Assembly: GCF_036884655.1 (NCBI RefSeq)
Contig: NC_088359.1
Span: 15,543,501 to 15,607,500 of the forward strand
Length of the DNA: 64,000 bases
DNA from: Musa acuminata AAA Group
Lineage: Eukaryota; Streptophyta; Magnoliopsida; Zingiberales; Musaceae
Direction of reading: 5' to 3'
How positions within the stretch are numbered: position 1 is the first letter of the stretch; each line of letters begins with the position of its first letter. The notes under the pieces were generated by a model that had not been told where the DNA came from, ran no database searches, and saw nothing but the letters and a program-made list of their open reading frames with translations. The position numbers were made by a program, and so were the translations under genes. Below, one piece after another: positions 19,810-29,517 of the stretch.

Positions 19810-21394
19810 ATGGCTTACTCCGGCATACATGAGGGTCATTCTATCACACGTCCACCCTTGTTTAATGGGTCGGATTATACTTATTGGAAGACTCGTATGA
19901 GGATCTTCCTCATTTCCATGGATTTCGAGCTTTGGACTATTGTTGAAAACGGATTTCAAAAATCTTCTCTTCTGATGAGCGAATGGAATGAATCGGAGAA
20001 GAAGGTTTTTGCTTTAAACGCAAAGGTTATGAATGCCTTGTTTTGTGCACTAGACAAAAATGAATTTAATCATGTTTCAATTTTGTGATTCGGCTTTTGA
20101 TATTTGGAGAACTCTTGAGGTCACTCATGAAGGCACTAGTTGAGTGAAAGAGTCCAAAATCAACATCCTTGTGCACTCTTACGAACTTTTCCGAATGAAA
20201 CCAAGTGAGTCCATCGGAGACATGTACACCCGGTTTACGGATGTCATCAATGGACTCAAAGCTCTTGGTAAAGATTTTACTAACTTTGAACTAGTAACTA
20301 AAATCTTAATATCCCTCCCTAAAAGTTGGGATCCAAAAGTTACGGCAATTCAAGAGGCTAAAGACCTTAAAACATTCCCTCTTGAAGAACTTATTGGGTC
20401 TCTAATGACCTACGAAATGACATGTCAAGCTCATGACGAGCTCGAGAACCCCCTTCCAAAGAACAGGAAGGATATGACACTCACATCACAAGAAGACCAC
20501 TTGAAAGGAACATCAAGTGATGAGGACAGTGACAATGACATTGCACTTTTGACTCAAAAATTTAAAAAATATTTAAGAAAGAACAAATTTAAAAATAATA
20601 TAAAAAATAAATTTGAACACAAGAAGGACCAAGCGATTTGCTATGAGTGCAAAAAACCGGGACACTACAAGAACGATTGTGCTCAAGCCAAAAAGAGAAC
20701 ATCAAAGAAGAAGGCGCTCAAGGCAACATGGGATGATTCAAGCACGTCCGAAGAAGAGGAGTCCAACACCGAGCAAATTGCTCATTACGCCCTAATGGCC
20801 ATCGGAGAAGAGGTAACGGATTTAATTGATGCAGATTTACCTTATCATGAATTATTAAATACTTTCCATGAGTTATTTGATGAATGTTAGATAATTAGTA
20901 GAAAATATAAATTGCTAAAAAAGGAGCATGATAGTCTCACTTGTGATATCGATAAATTAAAAATTGAATATCATGATAGTTTAGCTCCATGTATAAAATG
21001 TCATGATCTAGAATCTCTCCAAAAGGAGAACTTACTACTTAAGGACACCTTGAAGAAATTCGAGGTTGGTAGCAAATCTTTGAATATGATCCTTACAAAT
21101 AAAGGTCACGTTCCTAAAAGAAGTGGAATCGGATTTGTGAGAAGTCCTCACCAAAATCCAACCACCTTCATTAAAGGCCTCGTCTTACATGTTTAGCACC
21201 AAAGCAATTGCAACTTTTGTTGCAAATATGGACATAAAACTTATAAATGTCCATTCAAGAAAATTAGTCCGAACAAACTAATTTGGGTTCCTAAAGGAAC
21301 CATGATCAACTCTATGCAATATGATGAACAAGTTAAATCAGTTTTTAAGGCACCCAAAAGAAAATGGGTACCTAAAAATAATCCCTTCTTGTAG
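19810..21394 (+). pseudogene. Sire-B gag
   Basis: It starts ATG-GCT-TAC at 19810 (M-A-Y-S-G). The N-terminal domain (F-N-G-S-D-Y-T-Y-W-K-T-R-M-R-I-F-L) and middle region (M-K-P-S-E-S-I-G-D-M-Y-T-R-F, L-P-K-S-W-D) are those of copia-type gag (UBN2/gag-polypeptide families). The first zinc knuckle is C-Y-E-C-K-K-P-G-H-Y-K-N-D-C near 20640. A second lies near 21210. Lesions are a one-base insertion near 20085, TGA at 20141-20143 (CGA in Sire-A and C), TAG at 20888-20890 and TAG at 21194-21196. It ends at TAG 21392-21394, a stop that Sire-A and Sire-C share at the same place and in frame with pol. Confidence 0.88.
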
Positions 21395-24300
21395 AAACAT
21401 ACACCATCACAAGCTAGGAGCAAGAGATGGTATCTAGATAATGGATGCTCAAGACATATGACTAGAGATCCATCTCATTTCTCTATGCTTACTAGCAAAG
21501 AAGAAGGGTACGTCACCTTCGGAGACAACAACCAAGGCAAAATCATTGGCAAGGGAACCATAGGTAACAAATTAAAATTTTCTATTGATGATGTATTACT
21601 AGTTGATGGATTAAAACATAATCTCTTGAGTGTTAGTCAATTATGCGATAAAGGTTATATCGTTAGATTTGAATCAAATGTGTATTATTGAAAAAACAAA
21701 CCATAACATAACTATGATTGCATTAAAACAAAATAATGTCTACACCATCAACCTTGATGAACTAAGTAATGAAATGTACTTCTCCGCTTTAAATGATGAT
21801 GCTTGGCTTTGGCATAGGAGACTAGGCCATGCAAGCATGAAACTAATATCTAACATCTCATCTAGAGAATTAGTACGAAAAATTCCAAATATAAAGTCTA
21901 TTAAGGACAAAGTATTCGATGCATGTCAACTAGGTAAACAAATAAAAACTAGTTTCAAATCAAAAACTCAAATTAACACCACTAGACCATTACAATTGAT
22001 TCATTTGGACTTATTTGGACCAATTGATACGACAAGTCTAGGAGGAAGCAAATATGCATTTGTAATTGTGGATGACTATACTAGATACACTTGGACCTAT
22101 TTCTTAGCTCACAAAAGTGATTGTTTCAAGTGTTTCTCAAAATTTTGTAAACTCACTCAAAACGAAAAAGGTTTCATGATTTCATCAATTCGGAGTGATC
22201 ACGATGGCGAATTTCAAAACCGTGACTTTCAAAATTTTTGTGAAGTTAATGGATACAATCACAACTTCTCCACTCCGAGGAATCCCCAACAAAATGGAGT
22301 AGTTGAAAGAAAAAATAGAAACCTACAAAAAATGGCAAGAACGATGTTAAATGAACATAGTCTACCCAAGTATTTTTGGGCCGAAGTCGTAAATACGGCT
22401 TGCTACATCATGAATAGGGTCCTAATAAGACCATCTCTATCAAAAACTCCCTATGAATTATGGAATAACAAAAAACCAAATATTTCCTATTTTAAAGTTT
22501 TCAGTTGTAAATGCTTTATTTTGAATGAAAGGGATGCCTTAGGAAAATTTGATGCTAAATCCGATGAAGGCATCTTTCTTGGTTACTCTTCCGTTTCTAA
22601 GGCTTTTCGGGTTTTTAACAAAAGAACCTTAGTAATAGAAGAGTCTATTCATGTAGTTTTTAATGAAATTTCAAATTTAAAGAAAAATGATTTTGATGAT
22701 GATTTTGGTTTTGATAATTTGAATTTAAATGAACCCCCTCCTCAAAATAGCAACTTGGATGCACCTTCTTCTGAAATTTCCTTACCCAAGGAATGGAAGT
22801 ATATAGATGCTCATCCAAAGGAGCTAATTATAGGAGATAAATCAAAAGGGGTTCAAACTCGTTCCTCTTTCAAGAATTTTTATGCTAACGCCGCCTTCCT
22901 TTCTCAAATCGAACCTAAATGCATTGACGAGGCCATAAAAGATGATTTTTGGGTTATTGCAATGCAAGAGGAATTGAATCAATTTGAGAGGAATAAGGTA
23001 TGGAAGCTTGTTCCTAGACCTAGTGACCATTTAGTCATTGGTACTAAATGGGTCTTTAGAAACAAGCAAGACGAAAATGGTATCGTGGTTAGAAACAAGG
23101 CTAGATTAGTGACCAAAGGTTTCAACCAAGAAGAAGGTATCGATTACGAAGAAACTTTCGCTCCCGTGGCTCGATTAGAAGCCATAAGGATGCTCCTTGC
23201 CTATGCTAGTAGTAATAATTTTAAACTATTTCAAATGGATGTCAAAAGTGCATTCTTGAATGGTTTTATTTCCGAAGAAGTATATGTCGAACAACCTCCC
23301 GGATTTGAAAATTCTCTTCTTCCTAATCATGTATTCAAATTGACTAAGGCTTTCTATGGCTTGAAACAAGCTCCTAGAGCTTGGTATGAAAGGCTTAGTT
23401 CCTTTCTTATTTTAAATAATTTTACTAAAGGCAAGATTGATACTACATTGTTTATTAAACATTTTGAAAATAATTTTCTAATTGTGCAAATTTATGTTAA
23501 CGATATTATTTTTGGCTCTTCGGATGAATCACTATGTGAATCATTTGCCAAATGTATGAGTCATGAATTTGAAATGAGTTTAATGGGTGAATTAACTTTC
23601 TTTTTAGGATTACAAATCAAACAACTTAGAGATGGTATATTTCTTAACCAATTTAAATATACATTAGAATTATTAAAATGATTTAACATGGATAATTCAA
23701 AAGCAATAAACACCCCTATGAGTACTGCGACTAAGTTAGATATGGATGAAAATAGTGAAAATTTCGATCAAAAAACATATAGGGGAATGATAGGTAGTCT
23801 ACTCTACCTCACCGCGACTAGACCGGATATTATGTTTAGTGTAGGACTTTGCGCTAGGTTTCAATCAAATCCTAAATTATCTCATCTTAAAAGTGTTAAA
23901 AGAATATTTAGGTATCTTAAAGGAACTTCAAATCTAGGATTGTGGTATCCAAAATCTGAAAAATTCGATTTAATAGCTTATGCCGATGCCGATTTTGGCG
24001 GATGCAGGATAGATAGAAAAAGTACATCCGGAACATGCCAATTTTTAGGACATGCATTTGTTTCTTGGACTTCTAAGAAACAAAATTCAGTTGCACTATC
24101 TACGGCGGAAGCCGAGTATATTGCTGCAAGTGCATGCTGTGCACACGTTGTTTGGATGAAAAATACATTAGAAGACTATGGAATCCACTTCAAAAATGTT
24201 CCCATAAAATGTGATAATACTAGTGCCATATGTCTCACCAAAAATCCAATTCAGCACTCTAGAACTAAGCACATCGACGTTAGGCATCATTTCATACGTG

Positions 24301-24437
24301 ATCATGTCCTTAACAATAATATTGTTCTAGAATTCATTGACACAAAGCATCAATTAGTAGATATATTTACAAAAGCTTTGAATGAAGACCAATTTGAATT
24401 CATTAGAAGAGAATTAGGCATGTTAAATTGTCCCTAA
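21395..24437 (+). pseudogene. Sire-B pol: protease, integrase, RT, RNase H
   Basis: Copia order. The protease start has W-Y-L-D-N-G-C-S-R-H-M; the usual D-S-G is D-N-G here. A frameshift lies near 21690. The long frame 21630-23681 (683 codons) holds the GAG-pre-integrase H-R-R-L-G-H and the integrase core [29 protein letters not shown] follows, with [25 protein letters not shown], and the catalytic motif as Y-V-N-D rather than Y-V-D-D. TGA at 23679-23681 (CGA in relatives) cuts it. RNase H continues at 23688-24437 (A-D-A-D-F-G-G, S-T-A-E-A-E-Y) to the genuine TAA. Confidence 0.93.
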
Positions 24438-24711
24438 GAATAAACTTGTTTGAATAGATTTTCTGTAAAGTTTTTCATCCTCTCTCCGTTCCTTGGTGAA
24501 TTTGATCCTTCTCTTTCGATTCTAAATGACACGTTAAATTACCTTATCCTATCTTGAGTCAAATACCGCTCCCATCTGATCAAGATTAATGATTTTATGA
24601 TATTTTGTGAATCTCGAAATTGATTTTGATGGCTTGATTATGAGTTTCAAGTTGACGATTTGAATTTGAATGAGTTTGTATTCGAATTATGATCTTGACT
24701 TATTGGAGTTA
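24438..24711 (+). other. Sire-B post-pol non-coding region, part 1
   Basis: No gene seen. Sire-A and C have a third ORF after pol; no trace of it is visible here. The stretch ends in AGTTA (24707-24711), the Chr-G2 target, and resumes at 40776. Confidence 0.75.
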
Positions 24712-25193
24712 TGTTAGGACTCTAGCTAGGAGAGTCCTAATTGAGAGGGACATTCATGTAAAACTGTTAGGACTTTAGCTAGGAGAGTCCAAATTGAGAG
24801 GGACATTCTGTTAGGACTCTAGCTAGGAGAGTCCTAATTGAGAGGGACATTCTGTTAGGACTCTAGTTAGGAGAGTCCTAATTGAGAGGGACATTCATGT
24901 AGGAGATTTTTTCTTAGAGAAGAATTAGGAGTTGTAAGGGAATAGGAGTCTTGAGTAGGAGTCATATTAGGAGTTGGTTAGAAGTAAGAGTCTTAAGTAG
25001 GAGTCCTATTAGGAGTTAGGGTTTAGAAGCCCTATAAATAGCCATGTATTCCTCCTCTTTTCTCAAGCAATAGATGAATCTTTTCTGCAGCCTTTGTGCA
25101 GCAACTTGGAGGGAGGAACCCCTATAGAGTTCCAAGGAGGCCGATCCCCTAAAGAGATCAACCCCAAGTTTAGAATCTGCAAGGGTTCTAACA
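24712..25193 (+). repeat. Chr-G2 5' LTR (482 bp)
   Basis: Starts TGTTAGGACTC, ends GGGTTCTAACA. Four terminal repeats begin at 24712, 24765, 24809 and 24853, each opening with TGTTAGGACT and able to form a TTAGGACTCT/AGAGTCCTAA hairpin. TATAAATA lies at 25033-25040. Confidence 0.94.
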
Positions 25194-25195
25194 CC

Positions 25196-25211
25196 TGGTA
25201 TCAGAGCAGCG
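25196..25211 (+). promoter_or_regulatory. Chr-G2 primer-binding site
   Basis: TGGTATCAGAGCAGCG, two bases after the LTR. Initiator tRNA-Met type, identical to Chr-G1. Confidence 0.92.
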
Positions 25212-26506
25212 TTCTTGGCATCTCGCTGCCCTTCCACAGCCATCCATCAACCCTCCACAACCACCCAAAGCAATTCCCACAATTGCTTAAAAGATCATCG
25301 CCGAATTCCGCCATCATCTCCACCACTGCGGATCATCCTTTGATCTCCCCGTGAATTGCAACAGGTTCTGGTTTTCTACCTTACTGCTGCTGCAATTTAG
25401 TTATCTTTATTTGAAAATCCCAAAAAAATTATTCTTATATTTCTGCATAAACTTTTCGTCATAAAGTTTTCATATCTACGACGAAAGATACATTGCAGAA
25501 TTCCAACCGTATAGTCTGTTTGATCTTGCTACTATGTTTTTTCTATTCAAATCTCCATGAAATTTTATGACATCTTTGACACTTCCTAACAGCAGATTTC
25601 CCTTTGGTTTTGTCAAAAAATTCTCAATATAAACCATTGATATTTTACATCTAATCTGCTATACTTAAAAATCTGCACCGTAAAATTTCAGCCGCATAGC
25701 ACTGATTGTTTGATCTTGATACTACGTTGTTTCTATCCAAATCTCTACGAAATTTTTATGATAGCTTTGACACTTCCTAATAGTAGATTTCCCTTTAGTT
25801 TCATCAAAAAATTCTTAATATAAACTTCTGATCTTTTACGTCCAATCTGCTATACTTAAAAATCTATGGTGCAGAAAATTTCAGCCGCATATTGTTGCCT
25901 TAACCCATCTATTTGCAATCTTTTTTGAATGAAATTTCTTATACACTTTATAGATCATCTTGGCTTCCATCTAAGATTGACCTATTGAGGAATTCATCTC
26001 TAAAACCGATTTTTGTTTTGATATAAATTTTCATCGTAAACTGCTAAAATTTTTCGATGAGAATTCTGCTATCGCAACTTGCACCAATTTCCTTGCTGTT
26101 ATACTGCCGATATTTTCTTGATTAAATTAGTCATCCTTGCTGTCATATAAACTGTGATTTTGCTATCAATTCCCTCCTCAATTCTCTCAAGTTTTTGGTG
26201 GAAATTACGTCGAGAAACCGCTGTTTATTCAACGACAATTCTGCTCTTACAAGACAGCACATACTTGCTGCAACTTCCACTGATTTCTCTCAAACCTTTG
26301 CTGCCATCTACCACAGATCCAAAACTTTCATCCATAACCCTAAAACTCCACCAAACCACACCCTCAAATTGTACCCAAAACAGCCACAAAACAAGCCTAA
26401 ATCGTAGCCTACATCCACCGATCCACCAACCCTTTCGACCATCACTTCTCTCAACCTATACATGCCTTTATCCTGACAACAAAAGAGAGATCTTAACATC
26501 ATAGAT
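25212..26506 (+). other. Chr-G2 leader
   Basis: Non-coding and homologous to the Chr-G1 leader, including the duplicated unit of roughly 190 bp (about 25500-25890). The frame at 26154-26504 gives a low-complexity Ser/Thr/Pro peptide and is not credible. Confidence 0.8.
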
Positions 26507-27412
26507 TTGGAGGCATATACTATGACATCTAAGGAGGCAATCGATGATAAATTCGAAGCCTTGAAGGCGCGAATGGAGGATAAGATTCGGACGCTCTTTA
26601 CCGAACTCAGATTGGGCCGACTACTAAGCCCGAAAAAATCATATCACGGAGAGAGCTTTGCCCAATTGCACCAGGCCCGAAGAGATGAGTTCCAAGGGAG
26701 GGGAGGCTCTATGATCGATCCCAACTATCCACGCATAAGGGTGGACTTCCCTAGATGGGAAGAAGGAGACCCGATTGTTTGGATATTGCACGCGGAGCGA
26801 TATTTTCGGTACCATAAAACCGCGGATGCATCTATGGTGAAAATTGCAGCTATACATCTTGAAGGGGATGCTATACAGTGGTTTGACTGGTTTGAACATA
26901 CTTATGGAGTCCTTTCATGGCAACAATTCAAAGAAGGACTGCTGATCCGCTTCAGACCAACCGATTATGAGAATATTGATTGACAACTAGCAAAGATCCG
27001 ACAAACCTCCACCATTTAGGAGTACCAAACCAGGTTTGAAAGATTATCTAATCAAACTCTTGATTGGTCTCAAAAACAGCTATTGAGGACCTTTATTGAG
27101 GGCTTGAAGCTGGAGATCCGAGGAGAAGTTAAAGCGCGACAACCGTACACGCTTATGGCAGCCATCTCTTTCGCACGACATCAAGAAGAGCAATTGAACC
27201 ATGAAGCTCGAAGGACTAGGGTCACTCCTCAACTAGTAATATTGAAGCCCTTAGCCCCCCCTACTGTTGACCGAGTCCCTGCACCAAAAAGGTTGACAAG
27301 AGAAGAGCTTCAGGAGCGATCTGCGAAGGGGTTATGTTGGCATTACGACGAGTCGTGGAGCCATGAGCATCGCTGTAGTAAAGGGAGACTTTTTATCATT
27401 GAACCAGTATAA
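26507..27412 (+). pseudogene. Chr-G2 gag
   Basis: Starts at 26507 (M-E-A-Y-T-M). It has the same core as Chr-G1 gag: F-P-R-W-E-E-G-D, I-H-L-E-G-D-A-I-Q-W-F-D-W. It is broken by TGA at 26981-26983 and a TAG near 27018 (CAG in Chr-G1), then open from 27083 through the knuckle C-W-H-Y-D-E, where the second Cys is replaced, so zinc binding would be impaired. It reads on past the position where Chr-G1 has its stop and ends at TAA 27410-27412. Confidence 0.85.
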
Positions 27413-27805
27413 GAAGAGGTCATTGAACGTCCAGAAGAGAGCATTGAACATAAAGAAGAAGATGCAGAAGAAGAGCCACAACCGACCGAAGTTACGGTAC
27501 ATGCACTAGCCGGCTACTCAAACCCGCAAATGATGAAAGTTAGAGGCCTTCTCAAACAACAACTGATCACTGTTTTCATCGACACGGGCAGCACTAATAA
27601 TATCCTAAACATTAAGGTTGCTATCCGAATGGCATTACCTATCGAGAATCGTTGCAGGTTTGATGTTAAGGTCACCGACAGACGGATTTTGAAGTGTGAT
27701 CGTAGGCGCCCGCAGGAGAAACTATTGCTGTAGGACAAAGAGATAATTGCAGATTTCTTCCTTCTCCCTCTTGATGATCATGAGGCCATGCTCTGAATTA
27801 AATGG
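27413..27805 (+). pseudogene. Chr-G2 aspartic protease region
   Basis: The acidic linker is followed by a protease with F-I-D-T-G-S-T-N-N-I-L intact at about 27575-27610. TAG at 27731-27733 and a TGA near 27795 break it; both fall at sense codons in Chr-G1. Confidence 0.8.
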
Positions 27806-29170
27806 TTGACAACATTAGGTGATTTTTCTTGGAATTTTATGAAACTAATTATGAAATTTTACAGTAAGGAGAAACAGGTGATACTGCACGGGAAACGTGG
27901 GGGCGACGTAACGATGATTTGCACACAACAAATGAAGAAGGTTTTGCATAAAGCATGCAGTGGCTTTTTGGTACAACTTGAGCAGCAAACTAAGGGAGAG
28001 CCAACAAAATTGGAAGATCCAAATCTACTTCCTTTGCTTGCTGAATTTTCAGATATATTTGACGAACTACGCAACCTACCTCTTACCCGTCGGCATGATC
28101 ATTGTATAACGATTCTTCCAGGCCAATCTCTAGCAAATGCTCAGCCATATCAGTATCCACATCTCCAGAAGGATGAAATAGAAAGGATTATAAAAGAGAT
28201 GCTCAAAACAGGAGTTATTCGGCCATGTTGTAGCCCCTACTCTTCACCGGTGCTCCTCATACGAAAGAAGGATGGAATATGGCGATTATATATTGATTAC
28301 TGAACTCTCAATGGCATAACCATCAAGGATAAATACCCTATTCCAGTAGTAGATGAGTTGCAAGATGAAAGGGAGCACAAATCTTCACAAAGCTGGACCT
28401 TCGATCCGGGTATCATCAAATACGAGTATGCGAAGACATACCAAAAACCACCTTTTGAACACACAATAACCACTATGAATTTTTGCTTTCTTCAAAAACA
28501 AGGTGGAATATCTTGGGCATATCATATCATAGGAAGGTGTGGCAGTAGACCCCTTCAAAATTGGAGCAATGCAAAATTGGCTGACCCCGAGAAACATAAA
28601 ATTGCTACATGGCTTTCTGGGTTTAACAGGCTACTACTGCAAGTTCGTGAAAAACTATGGAGAGATCAATGCACCACTTACTTCCTTTCTGAAAAAAGAT
28701 GTCTTCCAATGGTCGGACAGAGCCTCCTTTGCCTTCGACAAACTTAAGGCAGCCATGACGACGACGCCGGTGCTAACACTACCAGATTTCAACCGACCCT
28801 TTATTATTGAGGCCGACGTATTTGGAGTCGGAATTGGAGCAATTCTCATGCAAGATGGTCGACCACTCGCATACACTAGCAAGACATTATCTCCCTCCCA
28901 TCAAAATAAGTCAACATATGATAAGGAGATGCTCGTCATTGTGCGCGCAGCAACGAGGTGGAGACCCTACTTGATTAGTCGACGATTTCAAATTAAAACC
29001 GACCATAAAAGCCTCAAGTACTTTTTGGAGTGAAAGATATCATCCCCTTAGCAGCAAAACTGGGTAACAAAACTTCTTGGATTTGATTATGAAATAACTT
29101 ACAAAAAGGGGAAAGAGAATGTTCTTGCAGATGCGCTTTCGCAGCTACCCGAGCAAGTTGAAGTTTTGGC
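27806..29170 (+). pseudogene. Chr-G2 reverse transcriptase (core deleted) and RNase H
   Basis: The RT N-terminal part is at 27806-28303 (L-K-T-G-V-I-R-P, S-P-V-L-L-I-R-K-K-D-G, I-D-Y) and ends at TGA 28301-28303, where Chr-G1 has CGA. The next segment (about 28390-28510) jumps from the fingers/palm start straight to the L-G-H-I-I connection, the same loss of the YxDD block as in Chr-G1. RNase H is at 28539-29033 (I-E-A-D-V, D-G-R-P-L-A-Y, T-D-H-K-S-L-K-Y) with a terminal TGA, followed by V-L-A-D-A-L-S-Q-L. Confidence 0.86.
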
Positions 29171-29517
29171 CATTTCACTTCCGACCAGCGACTTCCTTGA
29201 GGATATTAAGGTGGAATGACAGGAAGATTTAGAGAGTAGTAAGATTATAAAAAAATTGGAGGAAGCACCAAGCTCCGTAGCTCATTACAATTGGGATTTA
29301 AAAGAATTACACTATAAGAGTACTAAATTGAAAAGGAGTATGGTATATCACTCACAAACCGACGGCCAGACAGAAGTTGTAAATAAGTGCTTGGAGATAG
29401 CCCAAAGCCACCCACCAAATATGACAACCCAAGGAGGACTTCAGACTCAGCCAAGTGCCATTATTGATCGACGGATTATGACTCGACGACGACGATCCAC
29501 TACTGAATTGCTAATAC
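29171..29517 (+). pseudogene. Chr-G2 integrase remnant and first half of the chromodomain
   Basis: Only the S-M-V-Y-H-S-Q-T-D-G-Q-T-E-V-V-N-K-C end of the integrase core survives. It is joined after about 20 codons to the RNase H linker; the DDE core is absent. The chromodomain begins A-I-I-D-R-R-I-M and is cut at L-L-I by Gag-H2, whose left TSD AATAC is 29513-29517. Confidence 0.82.
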
